A DNA stretch of 64,000 nt, taken from positions 68,365,785 to 68,429,784 of the forward strand of contig CM072885.1 of NCBI GenBank assembly GCA_037013685.1, in the 5' to 3' direction. This document shows, piece by piece, positions 46,701 through 60,700 of this stretch; position 1 is the first letter of the stretch; every line of letters starts with the position of its first letter. The translations under genes and the position numbers were made by a program. The DNA is from Acridotheres tristis (taxonomy: Eukaryota; Chordata; Aves; Passeriformes; Sturnidae). The notes beneath the pieces were generated by a model. The model ran no database searches. It saw nothing but the letters and a program-made list of their open reading frames with translations, and was not told the origin of the DNA.

Positions 46701-49700
46701 AGGCAAGGCCCCCAGCTGCAAGGGGAGCTGCAGCTCTTACTTTTGGCAGTCTCCACAGTTGATGAGCCCGTTGGTCTCCTTGATGGCCGGCTCGTACACG
46801 AACACGGGGTACTCGGTGTCGCAGGGCTGCAGCGTGTCGTGCTTCTTGTGCTTGTGAGCTGCCAGGGGACGAGACAAGGACACCCGTGAGAGGCACAGGG
46901 GAGCTGGAAACGTTCCAGATTTGCTGACGGATTTTGGAGGAGCAGCTACCCTCCATCAGTGGCCGGGAGCAGGTGCCCACCGAGAAGAGAGGGAAGGAGA
47001 TGCTGCAGAAAGCAGCCAGGCAGTGATCCCCGCTCCCACTAGGTGGTGTGGGAAAACCAGCCAATGTAAGAAACGCCTCCAGTATCGCCACTCGCCTTCT
47101 GCAGCAAGCCTGGACTCACCGAGGGGCCGCAGTGGCCACAGCAGCCCAGGGACACCCCTGGCCAGGCAGGCAGGGACACTGGGCACAAGAATCCCTGTGT
47201 TCAAAGGAGCTACTGAACCAGCCGTGTCGATGAAATCCCTCCTGCCTAAGCCAGCCCTGGTTCATGCAGTTTTTAAACACTAAAACATGTGCCTGGGCTG
47301 GTCCTCTGTGCCTGTGCCAAGGGCTCTGCCCCTGCAGGAACCCAGAGTGTCTGTGGTGGGGCTCTCATCACCTGCTGATCCCTCCTGAGCCCTGACATTT
47401 CAGAGTGAGCCCACAGCAGGAAATTGGAAGGGCTCAATATGTGTCACGTCAAGAAGAAACCACCACAGCAAACAGATCTGGCCTGAGACCACAGGGAAAC
47501 AGATGACAGCTCTCGAGAACCAGGAGAGACCCAGCTAATGAACAGCACTGGCTCCTGGATGGAGCAGCTGCTCCATCACTCATCAGTCACACTCTGTGGG
47601 ACTCCCAAACTAATTTGGGGATGAGGGAGAGCTGAACCACCTCACTAAGCCTCCCTCAAGAAGCAAGAGCATTCTTTCTAGGAGTTCAGCAAAATCCGTC
47701 TTGCCTGGAACTACTGCCTTGGGCCTTTCTGGCAATTATTTTCTGCAGTTGGAGGTAGCAAAGCCAGCTCCTGCCTCTGTAGGACACACAGGGGACTGCT
47801 GCTGATGGAAAAGTGAAGCTTGGTTGCTAGGGCAGAGGTGGCTGCGGCTCAGCCAGCAGCAAGTACCAGAAATGGTTTCTATATCAGCTTTGGATCTGAG
47901 CACAAAAGCCTCACTTTGCAGCCCCCCACCCACACAGCAGCTACAGGCAGTGCTCCTGGGGGGACCAGCAGGGAAGAGGGTCCTCCTCATCTGGAGGATG
48001 TCCAGTTTACCCCTTGCAGCAAAAGTGCTGAAGATTTATAGAAAAATGCAGCAACCTGGGTTTTAATCAGCAAAAGTATGGTGAGCAGGCATCAGAAGGG
48101 CATCAATGATTGGATAGGTGATTTGCATCACTGTAAAACCCTCACTGCTGAGAGCAATGGTCTCCTCTCCCCCAGCAGGCACTGCCAGAGCAGGCAGAAA
48201 GCAGCAGGCACCTCCCCGCAGAGCTTGCTGTCTAGACAATGTGGATTACACGAGAGAGAGAAAAAGTGCATGATTTTCTCTGATTTTTCTCTCCACCATG
48301 GCAATCCAGCAACACAAGACATCCATTAAGAGCCAGGAACTGCAGCCCAATCTTGCCTCTAATGCCTTGCCCAGGTGAATATGATGGGCACTCAAACCCC
48401 TTCCTGCAGTGCAGAGCCTCTGGTAATTGTACTGTGTGCTTTGATTCAGAAGTTTCAAAAACCAGCACTCAGGAGGCAGCCCCCTGCTTTAAAGCCTCCC
48501 AGACTATGGGACCCACCTTTTGATGTCGTGGTGAGGTTCATTTTGCACAGATTCAAAAGCACCCAGAGCCTGACTGCAGCACAATGCCTCGTTCTGTATT
48601 CACCCTGGATTCACACTGAATTAATCACCCGAACTTGTCATTCCAGGGCCGGCAGCACCTCTGTCACCAGCCAGGAGCTGTCTGGCTGTGCTCTGCCACC
48701 ATTTGCTGTCCCTCTGTGCAAAGCCCATGCTGCAGAGGCAGGGAAAAGCCTCTCCCATTTCTGCTGATGGAGAATGCCTCTGATTAGGACCCATCACAGG
48801 GACTGACAATCCTGAGGAGATCTGGGGTGAGCAGAAGATGACCCTGTTTCTGAGGTGAATTTCTGACACTTCTGATGGGGCATGCAGAATATCCCCATTT
48901 ATGCTGTAAGGAGAGAAGCTGCAAACGCTTTCTGGCTCTGAGCAGCTGCAGGGCTGTAAGTATATTCTGGCCAGGAAAATCCCCAAACTAAGAATAAAGG
49001 AGTGTGAGAAACAGAACAGCATTTCTTTCAGCCTTAATTCACTGTACTGGGGGCTGGGAAAGCAGCTCCAAACCCTGGAACAGGTGGCCAGGCTATCACA
49101 GCCTGTACCAGGGATAGCCCTTCTCAGGGACATGCCTGTGGTAAGACCACACATTGGTCCCTCAGCCACAAACCATCACAGTCCCGTTGAGCTGGCCCTG
49201 GATTTACAGCACTGCCACTGCAGCACAGCTGTTGGCAATGGACTGTGCAGTTCTTGCTCAGAAGAACTGCTGTGATGACCACAAAGGTGACCTCGTAAAG
49301 TTGGGGGCAAACTGCTTGCAAGAATTTAACATATGGCTCATGCCATGAGTGACAAAGAGCCCTGACATACCAGGACCTCATTTTCCCCCTGTCCCTGGTA
49401 AAGGATGACATCCTTTACTAGCTCCTCTTATAATATCATATCCTTTACAAGCTTCCTGTTGTAACATCATCAAAGCAGATGGAGTTCAAGAAATATAAAA
49501 TACAGTGGTGTGAAGGACAGGCTGCAAGGAGGGGTGAATGAGACCATCAGCTTGGAAAATGCAGAACTGAAATTGATGAGGCCTCTCAACCTCAGCCACT
49601 GCTGGATGAGGGCTGTCATGGTGGGAGAACCAGGCTCCACATGGGAAAAGTCAATTGAAGAGACTGCATGAACCATACCCAGGATAAACGTGGCCAGCAC

Positions 49701-51743
49701 CAAGGTGTATTTTTAAACTGGCAGAAATGGCCTGCACAGACCTTAAAGTGCTGGTTTTTTCCTTGGTTGGTGTTTTTTTTTTTTTTTTTTTTTTTTTTTT
49801 GGCTGAATGAAAAAGAAGCTGCTTGAAAATCTAACTCCTGCACAGAGACAAGACCTGTGACAGAGATTATGTTTAAGCCTACTGCCACTTAATTTGCTGG
49901 GAAGCAATGCAGCTGCAGCAGTATTGAGAGGTTCAGAGAAGCATGTACATCATCAGCAAAAGGCTCAGGCTGAGCTTCTGCATGCACATGCTGGACATCA
50001 AAATGTTATCAGTGCCCTGAGAGTCTGCTGGTCAGGGATTAGTAAACAGCCAGAGGAGCTGATAACAAATTGCAAACTTTATAGCAAAGAGTGAGTTAAT
50101 TCCAGGCTGTCGTTGCTACCATCTGCACTTCCAGAAAGACTTTGTCAGACATTTGGCAACCAATCCTTCTGAGCAGAAAAGGCAGTTGCTGTGCCTCATT
50201 ATGAACTGTAGAGTCCAGATTGTGAACTCTTTCCCACCAGCATAAATCGTGCACTCAAGTCAGAGGATTTACTCTGGGACACATGACAAAATCTGCCACT
50301 TAGTTACCTATATAAAACATAGAATTTAACCAACTATCTTGTAAAATACCTTCTGTGTATATTACCATGCAGTAAAAAAGAGAAGCTTTTATGATCTACA
50401 GAATTGTAGAAATAATTCTTTCTAGGCTGCATGCCTTGCTGGAAATATTTTTCGCTTAATTAAAAGCTTTCAAACCTGTGCTGATGTCCATAAAAGCAGA
50501 AGCCCTTATAAACACAAAGAGAAACTGAGATGCTGAGAGCAGAGAAAAAATCTGTGGCAGCAAACACGTCTTCTCACCACCTCTGAAAAGCAGATTTGTA
50601 TGATGAGTGCAGTCTGAATACATCACGCCCATATTCCAACAGCAAGTCTCACCTTCCCAGAAAACAAGAGAACTTGGGAAGCAGAAATAGGTTCAGTGCT
50701 GCAGAGCCAGAGGTACACAGCCAGGCAAGGGAGAGCATTAGATCCCTGATCATTAATTCCTCTGCACATAACCCGGAAAAAATGCGTGTGCTCAATTTCT
50801 CTCTCACAAAATGTCTCCTTCGCTTCATATTTTTCGCATACACCAGCCTTGGCGTGCAGTCAAGAAAATGTTAACGTCTCTGGCAAAAATCTACAGCCCC
50901 TTCTTAACAACATGTGCAATCCATTTCTTCCAGCCCCAATAGTATTCTTCCACCCTGCTACTCCCCCACACACATGGACACTCATTTTTTTCATCTGCAG
51001 ACACCCTCTCTTGCTCTTCCTCTTCTCCATCCAGTAAGACATTCCAACAGTTTCTATTTCTCCATCTCTGTCTCACACATACGTCTTGCTGGGCAGAGAG
51101 CAAATTGGCAAACACAAGCTAGATATGGAAGGAGGGAGATACAAACACAGCCACAGTCTGGACTCTGTCTTGGAGGAATTTCTAACTACTCTGTAGGAGT
51201 GGATTTATGAGCTACAGCATATACTTATCAGTTGAACCGCTTGAAAGTCCTCCTGCATTATCCCAGAGCTGGGCTGGGATTTATCAGAAGGAGCTAAGCC
51301 ATGGTGTGTGGAAAAGAAGACTTAAGTTACTTCTTAATAACTGAAGTCTACAAGACCCGTGTCGTCTCCTGCAAGAAGGCACGGGTTAGTCTTTGGTTTG
51401 GGAATAACAGCTGAAAAAGAATGTGCCAGCTGGGAACCACGGTGAAGGACATGCCATGGATCATGGGCCACAGGCCCAGCCAGGCCATAGCAATGAGTGA
51501 TGCTGCTGTCTGTGGCTGCAGCTCCTCAGGAGGCTTGTGTGTTCCTTCTTTTATCAACTTCTCAGTGACAGACCTTCAATCACCAGCTCAGCCAGCTAAA
51601 TGAGCAATAGCATCTCTTCTTTGCAGACCAGGGAAACAGAGCCAGGCTCTGCCTTGGCCCTGTCATACCTTTCTACAAGTCCCCCACTGTACAAAAGGTG
51701 GAAAAAAGTCTTTCCTAGCCTAGGAATTTCTAGTTAATTCTAC

Positions 51744-51774
<31 letters not shown>

Positions 51775-54700
51775 TTAGGTGGTTCTACTTACAGTGATGG
51801 AAGACAGCCTTGGCTGGAGAAGTCCCATGACACACAGACACACAGTGACGATGGAGACACGTGACAGTTCCACAGGATGGCAGTGACATGGAGACATGCA
51901 TTTGCACACAGCAGTCATGGAGGTGAGGTGATGTGGGAAAGAGATGAAGGCAGCACAAAAGGAAATGGTGATGAGCAGGACAGCAGTGACATCGACCCCT
52001 CCCTTTTTGCTTTCCTCATGCACAGACTAAATCAGACAGCAGCCGCAGAATATCCACAGCAGGAACTCCATTCCCCTGAATGAGCAGTCTGTCCTGAACT
52101 GCCATGAGTACTGCACCTGCTCATCTGACTCTTCCTCACCCATTTCTGCATGAGGCCACTCCTGTTATCCTGCTTAGGGGACAGCTGCAGCTTCTACTGC
52201 CATCTCTTTGGAGGTGGAGAGTGGGACCTAAACAGCATCCATAGAACTCATTCTCCAGAGCGGAATTTCACTTTCAAGAAATGACTGTTTCCTCATTATG
52301 CCAGGAGAGTTCAGTGCAGAAGACCCAGCCCCACAGCCAGCATGGAAAGTACCACTGCCTCCACTAAAGGCACCGCTAGTGATGAGTCATTAGCAAGACT
52401 AATTAGAGCCCCTACTTGGCTGCACAGAGCACACCTCCCCTTCCTTTCTGAGTCTCCTCAGGGCCATTAACATCCCCCATGCTTGCTGGGGCTGGGATGG
52501 GACTGCAGAGATTCCTGGGGTGTTTTCAGCAGGCAGCACTTCAGCTGCAGGACAGGTCTGGATTTCAAGCCAGACACGCCCCTCTGCTGAACTCAAATGC
52601 TATGCAATACCATGTGCCATCATCTTCTCTCTTCCAGAGCAGGCCCTGTGGGTAAGTGAAGACCCTCTGTGTGTTACTGAACTCTAAGGTTTCTGTCTGG
52701 CTTCCTGGGACCTCTGCTAGGCTCTGGAGAGACTGCTGCTCCACCCCTGCTCTGTCCTGTCCTGTAGCAGACTGGAAGGGAGGCTTTCCAACAGAAGTTC
52801 TTTGCAACTGATGGCCTCTCTCATCCCACTGCACATAGGGTAGGGGTCCTCAGGAAAAAGTGTCGCCCCTCTCCTCAGTAAATGACCCTGAGGGAAGCAA
52901 GCAGTGTGCTCCAAGCAGCACACACCTCACCCTGACCACCCTGGTGCTGTGGCAGCCTGGGATGGAGTGGAAATGGGGGCAGATGGTGGGGTCTGGAAGC
53001 TGGATTCCAGTGTCCATGGAGGAGGGGGTGTAGGGCAGAGGGCAGGCTCCTTGCACAAGGCCAGGCTTCCCCATACAGTTTCTTCTATCACCAGTGGCTG
53101 CAACACTCACGTGCTATAGGATGGCTGGACTCTTGTGTACTCACCATCTGCCAAGTTGTCTGAGTGCCAGAAGCTACTCATGTTAAACTCCAAAAGGAAG
53201 CTGTCAAAAGAGCAAGAACAGAGGATGCTTTTTCAGCAGCCTGGAAGGATGCAGGTGTCAATGAGATGGCCCTGTTGCCCAGTGAGTATCAGTTCTAAAA
53301 TGTTTACTACAAATTTCTGGCAGTGCAAGCCTGATTTTTAAAAATTTTAATTTTTTTTTCCCACTCTACATGCTAGAATGTAGCTCTGTATCTTGAGATC
53401 TGTGCTGTAGGAGATCTGAATGGGCTTTTTCTTGAAGTATATCCTCTGCAAGGGACTCACCAGTGAAGGAAGGAACAAGTATGGCATCCCCTGAGGCTGG
53501 GAGGGGATTCAGCCACTGTAGGACCCCCCTGGGGAGCAGGCACGATGGCCATCAGAAGCCCACACTCTGGCTGCTTGGAGGTAACTAGATGGAATTATTC
53601 TGTACCAACAGGCTAAAGCCCTCAGAGCTGGACCTTCACCACTTCTCCCCTTTTGCACACCCAGCAAGCTGAGCAGCAGCACTTCCATCCTCATTTGAGC
53701 TTGAACTCTGATTCACCCCAGAAGCCTGAGGTGAACCCAAACCCAGAGGAGAGCATCCCCTCTCTCCCTCCCTACCTGGCACTCAGACCTGAGCTGCTTG
53801 GCTTGCTGCCTTCAGCCTTCCCCCCCTGTGAGAGGAAGATGTGCATTTGCTCCTCACGGGCAAACAAGACAGGCAAGAGGACTCGGCACCAAGGATCTGC
53901 ACAGAGCCCCAGGAGACCCAAGTCCTACTTCTGACTCAGGCACTTTGTACTGAGTGACTTCAGGTAAATCCCAGACCTGCTGTGGGCCTCTGCCTCTCAA
54001 AATGGCAATAGTAATAGCTTTGTGTCTCCCAGGAGCACAGTGCAGAGCTGAATGTCAGGAGAAGGCTGACAGCAATGCCCTACACGGGGGCTTCCACTTG
54101 CAGCTTTCCCAGCTCTTGCCCCTCCTGGTCTGAGCCTCCCAAACACCCCCATCTTTTGGTACTCACATGAGGAAATCACTTATCAGCCACTTCACTGCAG
54201 CTACAAAGGCATAAATTGGCTGGAGAACAAAAGAAGAAATGAGAAATACCATAAGGACCTGGTCAGAGAATTTGTAATTGTTATGCAGGACCCTGCATTT
54301 TAGACCAAGACTCTCCACTGATCAGAGCTCTTGAAGACAGGCTGGAAATTCAAGGTCTGGAAAATGTTCAAAATACATCAAAAGCCAGCAGAGTTGCCCT
54401 GCTACTAATAATACCTCCTCACCCCCTCCCCATTAGGGTCAGGGAGTTTATCAGGAATGTATGAAGGACTTTGAAGATGTAATTGCTTGATGATTTCTCT
54501 CCAGTGTGGACGACCTTCAGAGCTCAGAGCAGGAGAGAAACACAGTTAAATGGGACACCACCAGTTTAGGATGCTTTTGTGTTCTGAGAGCAAGTGGTGT
54601 TTCTAGGACAAGTGACAGCACTGCCCAGGATTTAGTATTATCTGCCATTGATTGATTATGCTTAACTGTGCTTTCATCCAGCTTTTCCTCAAGATGGCAT

Positions 54701-57700
54701 GACTTCTATCATCTTCTTGCTTTTCAGCTACAAATTGGAAATTCAGCATTATCCCAGGGACAATTCATCTGCAGAGGATACTGCTGCTTCTTTTCTTCAT
54801 GGTAACCACGTCTAATTTCTATCTCCCTCTCTCATAATCATGCCCATGTCCTCAAACCCATAACAGATGCAGTAGTCACAGGACTCAGGATAATGTTTCT
54901 TTACTGGTGACTTCTCTTCAGCCAAAATAAGTCAGCAAATAGTAAAATGTAGACATGGTTGTCAATTTGACTGATTTTTATTTCTGTATATGGAAAATTG
55001 ACTTTTCTTGATTCCTTCCTTTTCAAGGGTTTTGCTAAGAGGGGAAGATGAGAGATGGAGGCTGAATGCTCACCTTTTTATTCTCTTCCCAATTCACCCC
55101 GTTTTTGGCATCTTATTGTTTATGACATTTCTTTCAGTGATCAGAACTGGAGGATATAATGCAGCAAATATTTTCACTACAGTCCCCATATGTTATCTAG
55201 CCAGCTTAAGTATAGCCATTGCAAACCAGACATTGTTAGAAGTGTTATGGTTAAGAATGTTGTTAAAAGGCAATACTTTGTTGAAAATTCTTTTACTGGA
55301 AAAAAATTACAATGTCACGCTGTAAGGAGTACTTCCTGCACTCCTTCCAGTATCAAAGGATCATAACAATAATGAACACATCCCTGTTTAGGGTTGTGTC
55401 AAGCAGTTTCAAGTGGCCTAAGTGTTGAATAATGACTTTGTTCTGCCTGGTTGAGGCAAGGGTAGGAAGGTGGAATGGGATTAGAGTATGAGTTTCTACC
55501 AGCCTAAAGAGAAGTTGCCTTTGGGTACTGGTAAAACCCTTCACTCTGTTAGTTTGTTCCTTGGGCTACCAGCATTCTCACTCTCTCTCCTGCTCCAAGC
55601 TCACTCGTACTTCCCCAATGACTGCCATTTTGCCCCACATGTTCTGTTCCCTGACATTGCAACTCTCCTTCTTGAGCTGAGTAAAACCCTGTAAAAGCAT
55701 TCCTGTTCATTTCAGCTGCTAGCTTATTCCTTGACTTTCAGGAGAGCCTGTCATAGTCTAGCTCCTGTCCTTTCCCTGGTCCTTCCCATTCTCAGTGAGA
55801 TCCTATATGGCAACAGAGAGCCACGCTGGAAACCAACATCAGTGGCAACCACTGCTTCAGGAATGTGCCTGAGGTGAGTTTGGACAGTCTCATCACCTGG
55901 AAGTCTTTTGGGGAATGTTGGAGATGCCCTGCAGGAGGAAGCCCAGCCCAGGGAGAGCTGCATGGTGACAGATACGTACGCTGAGCAGGGGCTGGGCGCC
56001 GCTGTGGTGGTGGTAGGGCACCTTGCACATTGCCTGGTAATCATACATGGTCACTCTGCAAGCAAAACACAACAAGCAAGCAGTCAAAAGCAAGCAATGC
56101 AGCCACCCACGGGACAGACACGTCAGCTTTTTCTCAAAAATGTCATGTATGAACTGTTTCCTGGATTCACTAAAGCAGTGACCTGCTTACACATGTCTTC
56201 GCTGTTTGGGCAGTGCTGAATCTTGCAGAGCAAGAAATACAGGCTCTGGATTAATGTAACTGGGTCAGTACAGGAGGAAATATGTCCCTAATTTCAGACA
56301 GTGAGTAAAGCAGGCTATGAAGCAGAGGAATTATAATTGTAACTACCTCAGGTCCCCCTAGTTCCTGTTTTCAAGCCACTGAAACTCTGAACTCTCTTTT
56401 GACATCAGCTGTGGGAGTGGAGTGAAATGAACAGAAGTATTTTAAGAGAGAGAGAAATGTAGTCAGCCAGCTGCAATGCTGCATCTGTGAGACTCTCAGG
56501 CAACCACTCTCCAAAAAGGCTTTCCAAGTGGCAGGAGGAACTGAGGCACTTCTGTACCCAAAATGCCAAGAAGTGCTCCCCCATATCTTGTCCTGGAAAA
56601 GAGAGAGAAGCAGCTGCTCTCTGGCCACACAGAAATTGGAAGTTTCTGTCTCTCTCTGTGTTTTGCTGCAGGTGGAAGAACAAGAGATGAGGAGAAACAG
56701 TGTGTGTGCTGATGATGGCTGAGCAGTCAGCAGAGGGGGCAGGTAGCTAAAGGAGCTCTTGTGTCTGAATAAGAGAGTCACATGCATCATCAGCATGAGC
56801 ATTTTCCCTGCTCAAGTGCTTCTTAGAAGGACCAACATGCTCTGACCCACACAGCAGTGAAGAAGAAGAAGTACAGTGTGGAGATCCCCCACTTACCGCC
56901 TGAACATGCCCATGTTTAGCAGCTGGGTCATCACTGAGCCATCCACTGCACCAAAAAATTTTCCAGTCTGCAAGCACAAAAAGGGAAAAACAGAATAAAC
57001 TGTAAATTTTCCAAATGCTTGATGGCTCCAGCTGATCTAGTTTGTCTAGAGGCTTGCTGTACACAACGAGGGTTTTTATAAGGAGGCAATGCTGAGCTTT
57101 GTCCTTTGGCTGGCTGGAAAGCTTGAGGGAGGACTTCCCCCATCACCAGCTGGGCATCCTGCACCATTCCTACCACGCTTGAAAATTATTTAGCCCACAT
57201 AAGTCCCTGCAGCTTGTGTCAGAAAAAGGCAGACTCTCAAGCTGCAGAGACCCAAGCATGCTGAATCACTGGAAGCCTGGGCTCTCCCATGGGTTGTTGG
57301 GAATCCATATTTTCTGGATCTGAATACCTGAGTCTTCCATTTGAGCCTCTCTGCTACCCATGGCCACAGTGGTTTTGGAAGCCTCTTCTCTCCTGCTGCC
57401 CTAGGTCAACTGGCCCACCATGCACAAGTGTGATGTACAGATTTATTTAGGTAGCAAATGCAATATTACAACTCACTGCTATGTGAGTTCTGAGCAGGCA
57501 GTAACCCAAACAACAAAACACAAACTCATCCATCCCTGTAGCTTAGGTGCACTGGCATAGCTAGAACTAAGTTGCATTTGGGGGGACAACAACCCTCTAA
57601 TCCTGCTTGCAGGCCCAAACTAAAGGTGGAGCTTGTAGCCCTCTGGTCCCATGTATGCCTTGGAGTCAATAACCTCAAATATGGACCCAATCTCAAATCT

Positions 57701-60700
57701 GGTAGCTGCTGCTGTAAAGATTTCCTCAAATAAACAATTCTGGACTTCCCGCTTACTAAACTATGACAAATCTATAGCAAAATTGCTTCAAACCTGTCAA
57801 GTCCACCCCTTTGTTCACAGGCAAGTAAATGAAATGTTTGTATATAATGAAAGTGCGGATATGAGCTGTCCTCTGTCTGTTTCCCTGGCTCATGGGTCCT
57901 GACAGAGTAAATAGTTCCCATGTTTTATGGAAGCATTCACACAGTCAGCTTTTCCACTGATAGGCTAGCAGTCATTTAGCATGTATTAGCAGATGACAGA
58001 TGACTTCATTTATTTGAGTGGGACATTTCCACAAAAAAAGCCCAAACCCTTAGGCAGATTTACCTAAGATCACATGGTAATCATCTAACAGTAGTGTTAC
58101 ATGGTTATGAGCCTCTTCCCAAAAGGCTTTAGAAGTCATTTCACTGTATAAATTGATACATAACATCAACTCCCCTTCGAGCATTTAGGCTGTAATCGTC
58201 TCAGACAGTCCAATGTGCCTGAGCAAGCACTAACTTTTTTTCACCTCCCTCGCTCTTTCAATCTGATTAGGGTGGTGAAGAGGCCAGCTGCTTCCATTTA
58301 ATACCAGTCTGCAGACCCAGCAGTGAGATTTAACACAGTGCAAGCTGCAGACAGAGGGGCAAGGAGAGGGGGTCACTGCAAGGCTGTAAATGAGGCCCAT
58401 CCTGTCAAGAGATGCTGATGTCTGGCCAAATTTCTCCTTTTTGTATTTGTATAAGAATGAGGAACTATTAGTGCAAGTAAGAGTATGGCCTAGGGAGTGT
58501 GTTCAGAAAGGCATCAGCCAACTGGCCTCCAACACCAAACCAGACATTCTGAGCTTGCTGCTGTTTTAGGTACCCTGTGCAGGCAGTAACACAGAAAAGC
58601 ATCACTTGGCAGAAACCAAAGTGATCCTGTACTAGAGCAACATTTTGTAAAGCAGCTCTCATTACATCCTGCTTCCTCCAGTGACTGCTGCTGTCCTAGG
58701 CATCCCTCTGCTGTGTTTCCCCTAACTCCCATCTCTGGGCAAGTTTCCACAGGCCCTTGCCAATTCAGAGGTTGACAGCACGAAGCATTGCTCTGACATC
58801 CCGTGTGACACACACAGTGTCACTCCCCCCTGCAGCTGAGTGTACAGGCACATGTGCAGGCTGTGCACAGGAAAGACATGCAGCTCAGAGCACACATGTG
58901 ACTCAAAAGCTACATCACTGCTCACATGCATCCATGCTTTGCTGGCTTATTGAGCAATTTACACTTTTTGTACGTTCAGGAGCTGTAGACAAACAGGATC
59001 TGCCAAATTGCCCAGGCTTTGGGCAGGCAGGCATGCTCCTTGTTGTGTGGCTCAGAGCCAGCCCTTGCTTCTCCACAAGCTCTGAGCTATGGTGGCATCT
59101 TGACCTTTTAGCTGCCTCCCTGCAGCCTGCTCCTGGAGTACCTGGGCAGAGCTTGCAGACATCCTCTGCAAAATGCCTCAGGCAGAAGGCAGCAATCCTA
59201 GAAAAAGAGATTTACTGAGTGAGGGAACATCTGGATGCAGCAGGTGGAGGGAGCTCAAGACCTGGGATCCACAGCTGTGCCTATGACTGGCAGTGAGAGG
59301 CAGCTAAAAATGCAGGGATGGCTGTGGGGGCACAGCTGCAACCATGGCAGAAAACACAGAGCAGCCCTCCCTGCAGCACAGCCCGACCTTGCCACTTATT
59401 TTTCCTTCCTCCCAGAGCACCTGGTCCTCACTCACTCCCTTCTCCTGGCTCTATGTTTTAACTCTTTGCTCCCTCTGGGATGAGACTGGATGGGGAGATT
59501 AGCTCGAATTAAGAGATTACCCGTTCTTCCCCAAGTAATCCTGCAGAGAGCTTCCAACTTGTCACTCATTAAAATCCCGAGTCCCTTTTCCATGGTGGTT
59601 TCCAACTGCCAGTAAGCTTCCTGCTGCCTTCATACAGAGGTTATTAGAGCCAATCCCCCACCTTGATCCCCCATCCCAAGGGCAGAGGAGAGCAGAGTCT
59701 GTCCTCACCCCATTCCTGTGGGAAGCTACTCTGATTTCCAGTGTCACCCAGGGAAGGAGGTGCAGGCAGCAGGCAGCTCTGGCAGGCAGAAAAGCCAAAA
59801 TATCCACAAAAATCCAGGTACAGGAGTTTTTTTGCATTATGTTAAAGGATGCCTTGATGGAAGACTACAGGATGGGGCAGGCAAGGCCACACAGCAGCAA
59901 GTGATCCCATGCAGCAACATGCAGGTGGCAAAGCTAGGAAACTCAGGGCATTGGTTTAATGTTGCTGTCTTGAATTCCCTGTAGGGTTTAACAGTGTGGA
60001 GACTCATGGTGCCACCAGGAAATAAAAACAGTAACTGTAACAGAATAAAGAAATCAGAAAAAAACCCCAGTGGTGAACTCTCTGAGGTGAGGGAAGGTAA
60101 AAGCTGGAGGAGGACAGCTCTGGTGCTTGCCAAAATGCCTGATCTTAGAGGCATGTGGATAATGTTTATAATTTACCCAAATCTACTACAATTCCATGCT
60201 TTTTGCTAGTCAAATCTTTCAGAGATGAGCTTTGGAAAAACCCATTTTCCATAAGATACAGGGAAATGTACAGAGGCAGAACCCAGGAGGGCAGTGCTGA
60301 GGACACACAGGTGACATGGCAGCTAAAAGGCATAGTTGTCTCCACTGATGGACACACCTCACAGGACTCAGTAAAGCATCTCTGAAAATGCCATGGGGGT
60401 CAGAGGAGAAAACTGCAATTCCTGAGACCACCAGTCCACCCCAAACACTCAGTAGGACCTGGCCTCCCAGAGTAGGGAGCCAATGCAACTTTTACAGCAT
60501 TTCCCCCCTTATTTTCCAAGTTCTATTTGCTTTTTTGTTTTTTGACACACCATGTCATTGAAGGGACACTTCTACTGGGCAATTCAGTGTGGTGGGTAGA
60601 GCACTTTTCACTTTCCTACAGAGAAGAGGTTGGTTATCCCTTGCAATGAGCTCCCCTTGGTATCTGTCTGTATCCCCCCCAGTGCCTCTGTGTTGGAGAT

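Larger units (their letters stand above)
46859..53144 (-). other. CACNA2D4: CACNA2D4 intron (6.3 kb)
   Basis: GTGAGT donor, CCTGGCAG acceptor, phase 1. It holds a 21-base palindrome and imperfect tandem pair at 49398-49470, a T28 tract at 49773-49800 and a T25 tract at 51744-51768. No gene was recognised. LRTM2, which I remember as nested within human CACNA2D4, is not visible here as any leucine-rich-repeat reading frame. Confidence 0.85.

Noticed and set aside
46859..53144. Nested LRTM2 gene
   Set aside because: No leucine-rich-repeat reading frame is present on either strand in this or the other CACNA2D4 introns in the window.
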